DNA of 64,000 bases, taken from the NCBI RefSeq assembly GCF_028291725.1, contig NZ_JAQGNT010000066.1, forward strand, positions 1 to 64,000, read 5' to 3'. The DNA is from Hydrocarboniphaga sp. GTDB lineage: Bacteria > Pseudomonadota > Gammaproteobacteria > Nevskiales > Nevskiaceae. Each line of letters opens with the position of its first letter. Position 1 is the stretch's first letter. This document shows positions 16,518-28,412 of this stretch, in pieces. The translations under genes and the position numbers were made by a program. The notes beneath the pieces were generated by a model. The model did no database searches, was not told where the DNA came from, and saw only the letters and a list, made by a program, of their open reading frames with translations.

Positions 16518-16913
16518 ATGAGCCGCAATGAAACGCTGTGGATGTGGGCCGAGGCCTGCGATGTGCTGGAGCGTGCCGATCGTCTGCAGCGGCAGTTCTT
16601 TCACCCCGCGCGCGGCTCCGCGCAGGCGGGCTGGGAGCCGCCGGTGGACGTGTTCGAAAGCGGGCATGCGCTGTGGGTGATCGTCGCCCTGCCCGGCGTC
16701 GCGCCCGACGACGTCGAGCTGATCATCGACGGCAACATGCTGATCGTGGCCGGCCTGCGATCCCTGCCGCGCGAGCTGCGCGGCGCCGCGATCCATCGGC
16801 TTGAGCTGCCGGCCGGCCGCTTTGAACGCCGCATCGCGCTGCAGGGCCGCTTCGAGCTGGTCGAACGCCGGCTCGAAAACGGCTGTCTCACGCTCGGCCT
16901 GCACAAGCGCTGA
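16518..16913 (+). CDS. Hsp20/alpha-crystallin small heat-shock protein
   Basis: The 131-residue protein has the alpha-crystallin domain over about 40-131. WEPPVDVFESGHALWVIVALPGV is the usual first strands, followed by RFERRIAL and a final ENGCLTLGLHK strand. The C-terminal I-x-I anchor of many Hsp20 proteins is missing, so assembly may differ. It acts as an ATP-independent holdase for unfolding proteins. It lies 62 bases upstream of lon on the same strand; the Hsp20-Lon pairing suggests one proteostasis unit in the stress region. Confidence 0.9.
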   Translation: MSRNETLWMWAEACDVLERADRLQRQFFHPARGSAQAGWEPPVDVFESGHALWVIVALPGVAPDDVELIIDGNMLIVAGLRSLPRELRGAAIHRLELPAGRFERRIALQGRFELVERRLENGCLTLGLHKR

Positions 16914-16975
16914 GCACCGGCGCTGATCCCCGATACCCGCAATCCCCAGATTCCGAATTCCGAAGGACGTCGATA

Positions 16976-19417
<2,442 letters not shown>

Positions 19418-19423
19418 CAAGCG

Positions 19424-19456
19424 CAGAACGGCGGGTCGCGACCCGCCGCTTGCAAT
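19424..19456. repeat. Short GCGGGTCGCGACCCGC palindrome
   Basis: A compact palindrome (ACGGCGGGTCGCGACCCGCC) lies between lon and the aldo/keto reductase. It is similar to the one near 160-176 and may also attenuate transcription. Confidence 0.6.
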
Positions 19457-19480
19457 CAAAGCCACATCGAAAGGAACCCG

Positions 19481-20320
19481 ATGACCACTACGTTTAAAAT
19501 CGGCGGCGAAATCGAGATCAACCGCCTCGGCTACGGCGCGATGCGCATCACCGGCCGCGGCATCTGGGGCGACCCGGCGGACCGCGCCGAGGCGATCCGC
19601 ACGCTGAAGGCTTTGCCGGAACTCGGCGTCGATTTCATCGACACCGCCGACTCCTACGGCCCCAACGTGTCCGAAGAACTGATCCGCGAAGCGCTGCATC
19701 CCTACGGCAAGATCCTGGTCGCAACCAAGGGCGGGCTGACGCGCACCGGGCCGGACCGATGGACACCGGTCGGCCGCCCTGAATACCTGATCCAGCAGGC
19801 GCATACCAGCCGCCGCCGGCTCGGCGTCGAGCAGATCGGGCTGTGGCAGCTGCATCGCATCGACCCGAAAGTGCCGCGCGACGAGCAGTTCGGCGCGATC
19901 CGGCAACTGCTCGACGAGGGTGTGATCCGCCACGCCGGGCTCAGCGAAGTCTCGGTCGCCGAGATCAAGGCCGCGTCGAAAGTGTTCAAGGTTGCGAGCG
20001 TGCAGAACCGCTACAACCTGGTCGACCGCGGCAGCGAAGACGTGCTCGACTACTGCACTCAGCAGGGCATCGGCTTCATCCCCTGGTTTCCACTCGGAGC
20101 CGGCGAGCTGACCCAGACCGCCAAGCTGCTCGACAGCATCGCCGCCGCGCATCAGGCGACGCCGGGCCAGATCGCCCTGGCCTGGCTGCTGAAGCGCAGC
20201 CCGGTGATGCTGCCGATTCCGGGCACGTCGAAAGTCGCGCACCTGCGTCAGAACGTCGACGCAGCGAGGATCGAACTGTCGGATCGGGAGTTCACCGCAC
20301 TCAGCGGCAGCGCCAAGTGA
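19481..20320 (+). CDS. Aldo/keto reductase
   Basis: The 279-residue TIM-barrel oxidoreductase carries the family residues [10 protein letters not shown] (catalytic Asp and Tyr), VATKGGL (Lys) and LWQLHRID (His), plus the late MLPIPGTSK cofactor-binding segment. It reduces aldehydes or ketones with NADPH in the cytosol; the substrate is unknown. AAAGGAA precedes the start. It lies 63 bases after lon and ends at a strong terminator, so it is probably the last gene of the Hsp20-lon unit. Confidence 0.9.
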   Translation: MTTTFKIGGEIEINRLGYGAMRITGRGIWGDPADRAEAIRTLKALPELGVDFIDTADSYGPNVSEELIREALHPYGKILVATKGGLTRTGPDRWTPVGRPEYLIQQAHTSRRRLGVEQIGLWQLHRIDPKVPRDEQFGAIRQLLDEGVIRHAGLSEVSVAEIKAASKVFKVASVQNRYNLVDRGSEDVLDYCTQQGIGFIPWFPLGAGELTQTAKLLDSIAAAHQATPGQIALAWLLKRSPVMLPIPGTSKVAHLRQNVDAARIELSDREFTALSGSAK

Positions 20321-20340
20321 GCCGGGCCAGCTGAGCAAGA

Positions 20341-20369
20341 GAGGCTGCGATTGCGCAGCCTCTTTTTTT
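20341..20369 (+). terminator. Rho-independent terminator
   Basis: A perfect stem GAGGCTGCG/CGCAGCCTC with a four-base loop is followed by seven T, directly after the aldo/keto reductase gene. Confidence 0.92.
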
Positions 20370-20442
20370 GGATGCGCGGTTTGTTCAAGCGCGCCGCTCG
20401 TCTCCACCGGACACTGTCGGCTGCATCCTCCCCGGCCGACCC

Positions 20443-21354
20443 ATGAAAGTTCTGTTCCAGCTCGTCTTCCCGTTCATATTGGGGCCCTTGTTCTGGCTCG
20501 CTTTCATCGGTCTGGCGGCGCTGCTGATCGGCACACTCGGTTTGTCTCTGTTGTGGCTGCCGGCCCTGTTCGCGGCGGCCCTCGCCTGCATCTTCGCGGC
20601 CGAAACTGCACTGCCGTATCAGCGCGACTGGAACCGCAGCCGCGCCGACCGCTCTCGTGACGCGGTGCATGCGATCGTCAACGAGGCAATGGCGGCGCTG
20701 TCTTTGGCCGCGATTCCGCAGGCCGCCGCCTTTCGGCCCTACACCAGCCTGTGGCCTGATCGATGGCCGTTCGCGCTGCAACTGCTGATGGCGATCGTCG
20801 TCGCCGACTTCGGCATCACGCTGGTGCACTGGCTCAGCCACCGCTGGCCATGGCTGTGGCGCCTGCACTGCGTGCATCACAGCGTGACGCGCCTGTACGG
20901 CCTCAACGGCCTGATGAAACATCCGCTGCACCAGGTGGTGGAGGCGCTCGCCGGCGTCGCGCCGCTGTTGCTGCTCGGCATGCCGATCGACGTCGCCGCG
21001 GTGCTCGCCTACGCGATCGCGATCCAGCTTTTGCTGCAACACGCGAACCTCGACCTGCGGCTCGGCGTACTGCGCCAGGTGTTCGCCTGGGCGCCGCTGC
21101 ACCGCTTTCATCACATCCGCTACGGCGTCTCCGGCGATGTGAACTTCGGCCTGTTCTTCACGTTCTGGGACCGCCATCTGCTAGGTACCGCGTTCGACGG
21201 CAATGGCTATCGCCTCGCCAGCGATGATCTCGGCATCGGCGCTCGCCCGGACTATCCGGCCGGCTATGTCGCGCAGCTGATCGAACCCTTCCGATGCGGC
21301 GCGATCGAAGCTCCGACCCCGGCGCTGCCCGCCGGATTGCGGGGCCGGCGATAG
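20443..21354 (+). CDS. Sterol desaturase/fatty acid hydroxylase-family membrane protein
   Basis: This 303-residue integral membrane protein opens with two hydrophobic helices (about 3-50) and has two or more later ones. It has the three diiron His clusters HWLSH, HCVHH and HRFHH. Members hydroxylate or desaturate lipids using oxygen. ATG 20443 is favoured because the upstream in-frame extension is polar and overlaps the terminator. It is convergent with an AraC-type regulator with a gap of only 6 bases. The substrate is unknown. Confidence 0.88.
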   Translation: MKVLFQLVFPFILGPLFWLAFIGLAALLIGTLGLSLLWLPALFAAALACIFAAETALPYQRDWNRSRADRSRDAVHAIVNEAMAALSLAAIPQAAAFRPYTSLWPDRWPFALQLLMAIVVADFGITLVHWLSHRWPWLWRLHCVHHSVTRLYGLNGLMKHPLHQVVEALAGVAPLLLLGMPIDVAAVLAYAIAIQLLLQHANLDLRLGVLRQVFAWAPLHRFHHIRYGVSGDVNFGLFFTFWDRHLLGTAFDGNGYRLASDDLGIGARPDYPAGYVAQLIEPFRCGAIEAPTPALPAGLRGRR

Positions 21355-21360
21355 CGCGTC

Positions 21361-22053
21361 TCAGTCGATCAGCTTCAAGCGCATTCCCGGCAAGATCCGG
21401 TCGGCACGCACGCCGAACATCGCGCGCATGGTTCGCGAAAGATGAGCCGAATCGGCGAAGCCCGCCTGGCGTGCCGCCGCGGTCAGCGGCTGGCCTTGCA
21501 GCGCCAGCGCCAAGGCCAGCCGCAGGCGTCGCCAACGCACCATGCGCCGTATCGGCAGGCCGAGTTCAGCCGAGAACAGGCGCTCCAGCTGGCTCAGGGA
21601 CAGATCGACGCGCTTCGCCAGTTCACCTGCGCCGACCTTGCCGGCCAGCAGCAGATCGATACCCGCCAGTGCATCGCCGACGCGCGGATCGGCCGCGGGG
21701 CGCCGGGCGAGCCGGCGCATGATTTCAGCCAGGGATTCCAGCGTCGGCGCGCGGGTATCGACATCCGAGCGCAGCATCTCGGCCGCGATCGTCACTGGCT
21801 CGGCAAAAACCGTGAACATCGATGCCGGCGCGGTGATGATCGAGTGCTCGCGCATCGATTCGATCAGGAGCCGGTGGCGGCTGATGGTCTCGCCCTCCAG
21901 CTCCACCGTCACCGTTGACGCCGGTGACAGCAGCAACTGGTGTGCGTAGTGCGCATGCATCGAGGTCGTACCAGCGCTGCCGTGCAGCAGCACGAAGTCA
22001 GGCGCCATCCACAACTCGCCCGCCCACTGCGGTACCTGCGCCTCGGCGCTCAT
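21361..22053 (-). CDS. AraC-family transcriptional regulator
   Basis: This 230-residue regulator has an N-terminal cupin-like sensing half (about 10-120, with HAHYAHQLLLSP) and a C-terminal double helix-turn-helix (about 135-228). The latter includes LAKRVDLSLSQLERLFSAELG and AARQAGFADSAHLSRTMRAMFGV. The ATG at 22053 follows AGGGG. The ligand and target are unknown; a neighbouring gene is the usual target, here the convergent desaturase or the divergent 22163 gene. Confidence 0.88.
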   Translation of the reverse strand: MSAEAQVPQWAGELWMAPDFVLLHGSAGTTSMHAHYAHQLLLSPASTVTVELEGETISRHRLLIESMREHSIITAPASMFTVFAEPVTIAAEMLRSDVDTRAPTLESLAEIMRRLARRPAADPRVGDALAGIDLLLAGKVGAGELAKRVDLSLSQLERLFSAELGLPIRRMVRWRRLRLALALALQGQPLTAAARQAGFADSAHLSRTMRAMFGVRADRILPGMRLKLID

Positions 22054-22162
22054 TCCGTGTTCCCCTGCTCTGCGATGGCTCATGATCCGCTATCTTTACT
22101 GGCGTTGGTCTTAGCAAGCCCTGCAGCATTCCCGAACGAACCCTTTCGAAACAGAGGTCGAG

Positions 22163-22702
22163 ATGAGCGACGACAAGCAAGCGCAGCTGCAATTGCTGGA
22201 TGGCCCCGGCAAGCTGCCGCAGTTGAAGCGGGCCTTCAACCAGACCAACGACGCGCTCAGTGCGCTGCGGGTCGAGGCCGGCGAATACATGCGCCGGGAA
22301 CTGGAAATCGCCCGGCAGCGGATCGCCCTGGAAGTGCTGGAGAGCTTCGGATCCAGGGAAGCGCAACTGACCTCCGAACTGCTGGCGATCGAGACCGCGC
22401 TGGAAGACGAGAAAGACAGCCTCGCGCGCGCCGGCATCTCCAGCGCCCCGCGCTTTGCCAACTCGCCCGCTCCTCCGCCGGTCGGCACCGTGATGATCGA
22501 GGACGAGGAGGCGATCAGCCGGCTGAAGCGTACGCCGCGCCGCGCCCGCGTCGCGATCGTCAATCGCGACACCTTCGATGAGGCCAGCAACAAGCTGCGC
22601 GCGGGCCTCGGCGACGTGGTGCTGCAGATCATCAGGCCTGACGGCACGCTGACCAGCGAATACGCGCCGATGGACCGTTATCGCTGGAAGCCCGAGGTCT
22701 AG
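22163..22702 (+). CDS. Uncharacterised 179-residue protein
   Basis: No family is recognised. The N-terminal half is charged and probably a long helix or coiled coil (GKLPQLKRAFNQTNDALSALR, about 14-95). A Pro-rich linker follows (SPAPPPVG, about 105-112). The C-terminal half ends in a compact segment with strand-like VVLQIIRPDGTL. It has no signal peptide or membrane segment. GAGG lies a few bases before the ATG. It is divergent from the AraC gene, with about 110 bases between them. Confidence 0.65.
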   Translation: MSDDKQAQLQLLDGPGKLPQLKRAFNQTNDALSALRVEAGEYMRRELEIARQRIALEVLESFGSREAQLTSELLAIETALEDEKDSLARAGISSAPRFANSPAPPPVGTVMIEDEEAISRLKRTPRRARVAIVNRDTFDEASNKLRAGLGDVVLQIIRPDGTLTSEYAPMDRYRWKPEV

Positions 22703-22740
22703 CAGCCTGCAGGTTTTTTCAACTGTGGGCGGGCAAAGCT

Positions 22741-22807
22741 GTAGGAGCGGGTCATACCCGCGACTGTGCTCTTGCAGGCCTCAGTCGCGGGTATGACCCG
22801 CTCCTAC
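22741..22807. repeat. Family-2 palindromic repeat (GGGTCATACCC type)
   Basis: Inverted arms GTAGGAGCGGGTCATACCCG../..CGGGTATGACCCGCTCCTAC surround a 17-base spacer. Confidence 0.92.
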
Positions 22808-22816
22808 AGGTTTCGA

Positions 22817-22966
22817 TCAGGCCGGCAGCTTGTCGATCACCAGTAGGGTCGAGCTGGCCGTCGCCAGCAGCTTGCCATGAGCATCCACCAGCCTGGCTTC
22901 CGCGAACGCGATGCGCCGGCCCACCGACACCGCGCTGCCTTCGGCTGAGCCCGGCGAATTTCTCAT
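22817..22966 (-). pseudogene. Truncated PaaI-type hotdog thioesterase remnant
   Basis: A short minus-strand frame (ATG 22966, stop 22817) encodes 49 residues. SVGRRIAFAEARLVDAHGKL and LLATASSTLLVIDKLPA match the last third of PaaI/YdiI-type acyl-CoA thioesterases. The N-terminal two thirds, including the catalytic region, are missing and replaced by unrelated DNA before the lipoprotein gene. It is too short to fold as a hotdog enzyme, so it is read as a decayed gene. Confidence 0.6.
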
Positions 22967-23010
22967 GTACGTCCATCGAACGGACTCCTCGGTTCCGTTA
23001 GCTTCATGCG

Positions 23011-23418
23011 ATGATCCCGATCTCTATACATTATATTCATAATATCAAGAACCTCGGCAGAGCGGCTTGCCATGCCGTGCTGATCGCCGCCGTGATGCTG
23101 CTCGCGGCTTGCGATGGGCAGCACGACGCGCCAGCTACCGCCGAGATTCCGCAGCGCTGGCTGGGCCAATGGACCGGCCCGGAAGGCACGCTGCTGTGGC
23201 TGTCGGAGAACGGCGCTGGCTACACGGTCAAGATCCAGTCGCTCGATGGCCCGGCGACCTATCAAGGCGATGGGGTCGGCGATCACATCGAGTTCCAGCG
23301 CGACGGCAAAACCGAAACGATCCGCGCCACCGGCGGAAAAGAAACCGGCATGAAATGGCTGATGGACAAGCGCGATTGCCTGACGATCAAGCAAGGCGAA
23401 GGTTTTTGCCGCGGTTAA
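23011..23418 (+). CDS. Putative lipoprotein
   Basis: The 135-residue protein has a lipoprotein signal, with hydrophobic VLIAAVMLLAAC and the lipobox cysteine at 34. The mature part (about 100 residues) includes PQRWLGQWTGPEGTLLWLSE and KETGMKWLMDKRDCLTIKQG, with two cysteines near the end that may pair. This is reminiscent of small beta-rich lipoproteins, but no family is named. It is probably anchored in the outer membrane. The long, basic N-region before the hydrophobic core suggests a later start is possible. Confidence 0.7.
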   Translation: MIPISIHYIHNIKNLGRAACHAVLIAAVMLLAACDGQHDAPATAEIPQRWLGQWTGPEGTLLWLSENGAGYTVKIQSLDGPATYQGDGVGDHIEFQRDGKTETIRATGGKETGMKWLMDKRDCLTIKQGEGFCRG

Positions 23419-23449
23419 TCATTCGAGCTCGCAGCTCGCTGCTGGCACT

Positions 23450-23515
23450 GTAGGAGCGGCTCTTAGCCGCGATTGTGCCGGTGAAGCCTCAATCGCGGCT
23501 AAGAGCCGCTCCTAC
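23450..23515. repeat. Family-2 variant palindromic repeat (GCTCTTAGC type)
   Basis: Inverted arms GTAGGAGCGGCTCTTAGCCG../..CGGCTAAGAGCCGCTCCTAC. The outer GTAGGAGCGG matches family 2, but the stem core differs. Confidence 0.9.
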
Positions 23516-23706
23516 AGTGCAGTTACCAAGGTAGCGAGCTGAAAGCCGGGCTGACCAGGGTGCCGCGCAACCGCGCCGTCGTCGCATGAAGAACGCCGGT
23601 ACTGCAGCGCGGCACACAAGGTCAGCACTGAGCATGCATCGCATTGCATCGCCGGCCGCTGGCGCCCCGCGTCAACGGCCCGATCGTCGCGACGGATGGC
23701 GCGACG

Positions 23707-24087
23707 TCACCAGCGCATCATCGGCATCGGGCTCAGCGGATGCGTCTTCAGCCGGCTCGTCGAGAGCTGCACCAGGCGCTTGTGGAAACCGGCGTTCGGG
23801 AAGCTCGCCTTCAGCTGCCGCCGAAACTCGCGGCTCAGACCGAACGGGAGCAGACCCAGGCTCACGTCGATCCAGTCGGCCTTGCGAAACGCCTCGACGC
23901 GTTCGCCGTTCGCCGCGCTGTGCCGCGTGATCTTGTGGTGCTGCTGGATCATCGCGGCAATCTCCGTCGCCCAGGCCCTGCTCGACGAGATACTCCCGCG
24001 CGCGCCGTTCGGACGGATCGAGGTAGTCGAAAGTTGCGTCGGTCCAGATGCCGAGGTCGTGCTGCTTGCCTGTTGGTGTTGATCTAA
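23707..24087 (-). pseudogene. Frameshifted, N-truncated HD-domain phosphohydrolase
   Basis: Read on the minus strand from the repeat at 24088, one frame gives KQHDLGIWTDATFDYLDPSE, then RRAREYLVEQGLGD. The similarity continues in another frame with WATEIAAMIQQHHKITRH and ends RLKTHPLSPMPMMRW before a stop. The HD pair and later HH fit a metal-dependent HD phosphohydrolase. The frame changes near 23960-23975, and the start of the gene is missing at the repeat junction. It is treated as a decayed gene. Confidence 0.6.
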
Positions 24088-24160
24088 GTAGGTCGGCAAT
24101 CCCTTGCCGACGTGCTCAAGCAATCGGGGGACACACGTCGGCAAAGGATTGCCGACCTAC
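24088..24160. repeat. Family-1 palindromic repeat pair
   Basis: Arms at 24088-24114 and 24134-24160. The left arm coincides with the broken end of the HD-domain pseudogene. Confidence 0.9.
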
Positions 24161-24170
24161 GCTGTGGGCC

Positions 24171-24974
24171 TCAGTCCCACAGCGGCGCGAGGCTCGCCGG
24201 GTTGGCCAGCCGATGGCCGCGGTCCAGCGTCGCGATCTGCGCCATGTCTTCGGCGTCGAGCTTGAGATCCAGGGATTTCAGATTGCTCTGCAGATTCTCG
24301 CGCCGCGTCGACGACGGAATCACCGCGTAACCCTGCTGCATCGCCCAGGCCAGCGCCACTTGTGCCGGCGTCGCCCGGTGTTTGTCTGCGATCCTGAGCA
24401 TCAGCGCGTCCTTCAACACCTGGCCATAGGCCAGTGTCATGTACGAAGTGATAGAGATGCCCTGGCTGCGCGCGAAATCGGCGAGCTTGCGGTTCTGCAG
24501 ATAAGGATGCAGCTCGATCTGGTTGGTCGCGATCGCGTCCGCACCGACCACGTCGATCGCCTGCTTCATCAGGTCGATCGTGAAATTGGAGACGCCGATC
24601 TGCCGGGTCAACCCCAGGACCTTGGCCTCGGCCAGCGCGCTCATGAACTCGGCCACCGGCACGGCACCGCCCGGCGACGGCCAATGGATCAAAGTCAGGT
24701 CGACGCAATCGGTGCGCAGCTTCGCCAGACTGGTTTCCAGGCTGGGGACGAGCTTGTCGCGCGAATAGCGGTCGACCCAGATCTTGGTGGTCAGAAACAG
24801 CTCGCCGCGACCCACGCCGCTGTCGGCAATCGCCTGGCCGACCTCGGCCTCGTTGCCGTAGATCTGCGCGGTATCGACCGCGCGATAGCCGAGTTCAAGC
24901 GCGGTGCGCACCGAGTCGACCACCACCTGGTCCTTGAGCCGGAACGTGCCGACACCGAATGCGGGAATGCTCAT
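24171..24974 (-). CDS. dkgB: 2,5-diketo-D-gluconate reductase B-like aldo/keto reductase
   Basis: The 267-residue protein has the same length as E. coli DkgB and follows it closely: [13 protein letters not shown] at the start, [14 protein letters not shown] (catalytic Asp/Tyr), TTKIWVD (Lys), [10 protein letters not shown] (His), [14 protein letters not shown], and a C-terminus ending SLAPLWD. It reduces ketoacids or methylglyoxal-type carbonyls with NADPH. It is the last gene of the minus-strand pentose-phosphate block, 9 bases after the HAD gene, which suits an NADPH user beside NADPH producers. Confidence 0.92.
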   Translation of the reverse strand: MSIPAFGVGTFRLKDQVVVDSVRTALELGYRAVDTAQIYGNEAEVGQAIADSGVGRGELFLTTKIWVDRYSRDKLVPSLETSLAKLRTDCVDLTLIHWPSPGGAVPVAEFMSALAEAKVLGLTRQIGVSNFTIDLMKQAIDVVGADAIATNQIELHPYLQNRKLADFARSQGISITSYMTLAYGQVLKDALMLRIADKHRATPAQVALAWAMQQGYAVIPSSTRRENLQSNLKSLDLKLDAEDMAQIATLDRGHRLANPASLAPLWD

Positions 24975-24983
24975 AGGGTTCTC

Positions 24984-25832
24984 CTAGGGTTTCGAGCCAT
25001 GAACTCGCGGCAGGATGTAGCGCTGTATTGCACTGGCGACGCCGTCGTCGACATTGCTGTCGGTGACGAAGGCGGCGCGCGCCTTCACTGCGTCCGTGGC
25101 CTGGCCCATCGCGATCGCCAGGCCGGCGCGTTCGAACATCGGCAGATCGTTGTCGGCGTCGCCGATTACCGCGACCCGCTCCAGCGGCACGCCGATGCGC
25201 TGCGCCAGCGCGGCGACGGCGTAGCCCTTGGTCGCTTTCAGATCCGTGACGTCGATGTAATAGGCCTGCGACCGCACCGCCCGCGCCTGGCCTTCGACCG
25301 CTGCGGCGAGATCCTTTTCGATCTGCGCGAGCCGTGGATGATCCGAGCTGGCGGCGACGATCTTGTCGATGCGATCCAGGTAGGGCTCGAAGCTTTTCAC
25401 GAGCACCGGTTCGGAGGCGATCGTGCGGCGCTCGCGCGGCACGTATTCGCCGTCGGCATCGAGCACGAACCATTCGTTGTCGGCATAGACCCAGGTTTCG
25501 AGCTGGTTCCCCAGCAGCATGTCGAGCGCGATGGTCGCGGCCGCCAGTGTCAGCCGGCTGGCCTGCGCAAGGCTGCCGTCGGGATTGACGATCGTGCCGC
25601 CGTTGAATGCGGCGTAAGGCTGATCGATGCCCAGCATGTGCTTCGGGTACAGCATGCCTTGCGGCGGCCGGCTGCTGACGATGGTGAACGGCACGCCGGC
25701 AGCGCGCAGCTGTTGCACGGCGGCGACGGTCGCGGCACCGACAATCTTGTCGGCATGCACCAGCGTCCCGTCGACATCGGAAATCAACAGCTCGATCGGC
25801 GGCAGCGAATCCTGGCTCATGGCGGTCGTCAT
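24984..25832 (-). CDS. Cof-type HAD phosphatase
   Basis: The 282-residue protein is a HAD hydrolase of the Cof/IIB subfamily. ISDVDGTLVHADK carries the nucleophilic Asp in DxDGT, FTIVSSRP is motif II, and GDADNDLPMFERAG is the acidic motif IV. It dephosphorylates small sugar phosphates or cofactors in the cytosol. Its ATG overlaps the zwf stop by four bases (ATGA), so translation is coupled. Within a pentose phosphate operon it may act on a sugar phosphate, but that is inference. Confidence 0.9.
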   Translation of the reverse strand: MTTAMSQDSLPPIELLISDVDGTLVHADKIVGAATVAAVQQLRAAGVPFTIVSSRPPQGMLYPKHMLGIDQPYAAFNGGTIVNPDGSLAQASRLTLAAATIALDMLLGNQLETWVYADNEWFVLDADGEYVPRERRTIASEPVLVKSFEPYLDRIDKIVAASSDHPRLAQIEKDLAAAVEGQARAVRSQAYYIDVTDLKATKGYAVAALAQRIGVPLERVAVIGDADNDLPMFERAGLAIAMGQATDAVKARAAFVTDSNVDDGVASAIQRYILPRVHGSKP

Positions 25833-27400
25833 CCGAGTGAATGCCAGCTGCGCTTCTCGCGGGCTAGCAGTTCGTCGGCGCCTTTCGGGCCGGCGCTGCC
25901 GGCAGCATAGCCTTCCACGGCGCCCTCGCCCTTGGCCCAGGCGTCGAGGAAAGGCTGCACCGCGCGCCAGCCGGACTCGATCGCGTCGGCACGCTGGAAC
26001 AGGGTCTGGTCGCCGATCAGGCAGTCATAGATCAGCGTCTCGTAGCCGGTCGAGGGCTGCAGCTCGAAGGCGTCGGCATACGAAAAGCCCATGTCGACAT
26101 CGGCGATCTCGACGGTCGGCCCGGGACGCTTGGCGTGGAAGTCCAGCCACAGGCCTTCGTTCGGCTGGATCTGCATGATCAGATAGTTGGGCTTGAGCTG
26201 GCGGATCTTGGTGCCGCGAAACTGCGCATACGGCGCCGGCTTGAAGCAGATTGCAATCTCGGTATCGCGCGCGCTCAGGCGCTTGCCGGTGCGCAGGTAG
26301 AACGGCATGCCGACCCAGCGCCAGTTGTCGATCATCAGCTTCAGCGCGACGAAGGTTTCGGTTTCGCTGCTTCGTTCCACCTTGTCTTCACTGCGGTAGG
26401 CCAGGACTTGTCTGCCGTCGATTTTGGCCGCGGTGTATTGCCCGCGCGCCGAGTTGGCGATCGCCTCGTCGGGCATCGTCGGCCGGATCGCACCGAGCAG
26501 CTTGGCCTTCTCGTCGCGCACCGCATCGGCCGCGAACGCCGACGGCGGCTCCATTGCCACCATCGCGAGTAATTGCATCAGGTGATTCGGCACCATGTCG
26601 CGCAGCGCGCCGGTGTTCTCGTAAAACGATCCGCGCTGCTCGACGCCGACGGTTTCCGCCGCGGTGATCTGGATGTGGTCGATGTAGTGATGATTCCAGA
26701 TCGCCTCGAAGATGCCGTTGGCGAAACGGCTGACGAGGATGTTCTGCACCGTCTCCTTGCCGAGAAAATGGTCCATGCGATAGACCTGCTTCTCATTCAT
26801 CACGTTCAGGATGCGCGTATTCAGTTGCTGTGCGGATGCGAGATCGGAGCCGAAAGGCTTTTCTATGATCACGCGGCGGAACGCGCTGCGGGTCTCCTGC
26901 AGCAGAGCGGCCTTGCCCAGGCATTCGACCACGTCGCCGAAGAAGCGCGGTGCGGTGGCCAGGTAGAACACGGCGTTGCCGCTGCTCGCCTCTTTGATCC
27001 TGGCGGCGATGCCTTGGTAGGTCGCATCCGCCAGGAAATCGCCCTGCAGATACGAGATGCGCTTGGCGAGCTTGCCCCACAATTTGGGATCGAGCTTCTG
27101 ATTCTTGATTTCATCGCGGATGAAATCACGCAGGCTGTCGGCGTATTCGCCATCGCTGCGCGGATTGTGGTCGACGCCGACGATGCGCAGGCTGTCGTCA
27201 ATCAGGCCGTCACGGCGCAGATTGCACAGCGCCGGCATCAGCAGCCGCTTGACCAGGTCGCCGGCGGCACCGAACAGGAACAGGGTCGCCGATGGCGCCA
27301 GTGCTGCCCGCTTCAGATCGGGCTTGATCTTCGGCGGTTTATTTTTCGACACGGATGTTGCGGCGGCAAGCTGCTTCGCGTCGGCCTTGCTGCCCACCAT
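25829..27400 (-). CDS. zwf: Glucose-6-phosphate 1-dehydrogenase
   Basis: The 523-residue enzyme oxidises glucose-6-P to 6-phosphogluconolactone with NADP+. FGAAGDLVKRLLMPAL is the dinucleotide-binding GxxGDLxxR motif, and RMDHFLGKETVQN carries the substrate-binding and catalytic His. GSFYENTGALRDMVPNHLMQ is also diagnostic. An N-terminal extension of about 35 residues precedes the core. The ATG overlaps the gnd stop (TAATG), showing coupling with gnd. A longer frame to 27649 is a shadow and is not used. Confidence 0.96.
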   Translation of the reverse strand: MVGSKADAKQLAAATSVSKNKPPKIKPDLKRAALAPSATLFLFGAAGDLVKRLLMPALCNLRRDGLIDDSLRIVGVDHNPRSDGEYADSLRDFIRDEIKNQKLDPKLWGKLAKRISYLQGDFLADATYQGIAARIKEASSGNAVFYLATAPRFFGDVVECLGKAALLQETRSAFRRVIIEKPFGSDLASAQQLNTRILNVMNEKQVYRMDHFLGKETVQNILVSRFANGIFEAIWNHHYIDHIQITAAETVGVEQRGSFYENTGALRDMVPNHLMQLLAMVAMEPPSAFAADAVRDEKAKLLGAIRPTMPDEAIANSARGQYTAAKIDGRQVLAYRSEDKVERSSETETFVALKLMIDNWRWVGMPFYLRTGKRLSARDTEIAICFKPAPYAQFRGTKIRQLKPNYLIMQIQPNEGLWLDFHAKRPGPTVEIADVDMGFSYADAFELQPSTGYETLIYDCLIGDQTLFQRADAIESGWRAVQPFLDAWAKGEGAVEGYAAGSAGPKGADELLAREKRSWHSLG

Positions 27401-28377
27401 TACTGCGGGATCTCGACATGCCCGCCGAAGCCGAAGCGCATCGCCGACAGCAGGCGGTCGGCATAGGTGTGTTCTTCGCGCGAACGGAAGCGGGCGAACA
27501 GCGAGGTCGCCAGCACCGGCACCGGCACCGCCTGCTCGACGGCGGCATCGATGGTCCAGCGGCCTTCGCCGCTGTCGGCGACTTCGCCGGTGTAATGGGC
27601 CAGCGAGGCGTCGCCGGCGAGCGCCGACGCGGTCAGGTCCAGCAGCCACGAGGACACGACGCTGCCGCGGCGCCAGACTTCTGCGATATCGGCCATATCC
27701 AGATCGAAGCGCTGATCCTCGGGCAGCATCGTCGAATTCTTGTTCTTCAGGATGTCGAAGCCTTCGGCATAGGCCTGCATCAGGCCGTACTCGATGCCGT
27801 TGTGAACCATCTTGACGAAGTGGCCCGAGCCCGCCGGGCCGGCATGGATATAGCCGCGCTCGGCGCGATCGTTGGCGGCCTTGCGGTTCGGCGTGCGGTC
27901 GATCGTGCCGTAGCCCGGAGCGAGCGCATCGAACAGCGGCTCGAGCCGCTCGAAGATTGGTTTGTCGCCGCCGATCATCATGCAGTAGCCGCGCTCCAAG
28001 CCCCAGACGCCGCCGGAGGTGCCGACGTCGATGTAGTGGAGCTGCTGCATGGCCAGCGTTCTGGCGCGGCGGATGTCGTCCTTGTAGAAGCTGTTACCGC
28101 CGTCGATGATCGTATCGTCCGGATCGAGCATCGATGCAAGCTGCGTGATCGTGTCTTCGGTCGGCGCGCCGGCCGGCAGCATCACCCAGATCGCGCGCGG
28201 CCTGGCCAGGCTGGCGACCATCGCCTTCAGGCTGTCGACTCCGGCGGCGCCGTCCTTGACCAGCGCGGCGACCGCGTCGGCGCTGCGATCGTAGACGACG
28301 GTCTGGTGATGCTTGCGCATCAGGCGGCGGGCGATATTGCCGCCCATGCGACCTAGTCCAATGATGCCGAGTTGCAT
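27400..28377 (-). CDS. gnd: 6-phosphogluconate dehydrogenase, decarboxylating (short form)
   Basis: The 325-residue protein is the short, bacterial YqeC/GndA-like type. [19 protein letters not shown] is the Rossmann start. The family motifs [32 protein letters not shown] and [14 protein letters not shown] include the catalytic Lys-x-x-His-Asn segment. It converts 6-phosphogluconate to ribulose-5-P and CO2. ATG 28377 begins exactly at the conserved N-terminus. It overlaps zwf by one base and lies after a repeat-containing gap of about 160 bases from tal-pgi. Confidence 0.95.
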   Translation of the reverse strand: MQLGIIGLGRMGGNIARRLMRKHHQTVVYDRSADAVAALVKDGAAGVDSLKAMVASLARPRAIWVMLPAGAPTEDTITQLASMLDPDDTIIDGGNSFYKDDIRRARTLAMQQLHYIDVGTSGGVWGLERGYCMMIGGDKPIFERLEPLFDALAPGYGTIDRTPNRKAANDRAERGYIHAGPAGSGHFVKMVHNGIEYGLMQAYAEGFDILKNKNSTMLPEDQRFDLDMADIAEVWRRGSVVSSWLLDLTASALAGDASLAHYTGEVADSGEGRWTIDAAVEQAVPVPVLATSLFARFRSREEHTYADRLLSAMRFGFGGHVEIPQ

Positions 28378-28412
28378 GGCGGGTTCCCTGTTGAAATTAA
28401 TCGGTTGAAAGT

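Noticed and set aside
22705-22725. CCTGCAGG followed by six T as a terminator after the 22163 gene
   Set aside because: The stem is only four base pairs with no loop, too short to be convincing.
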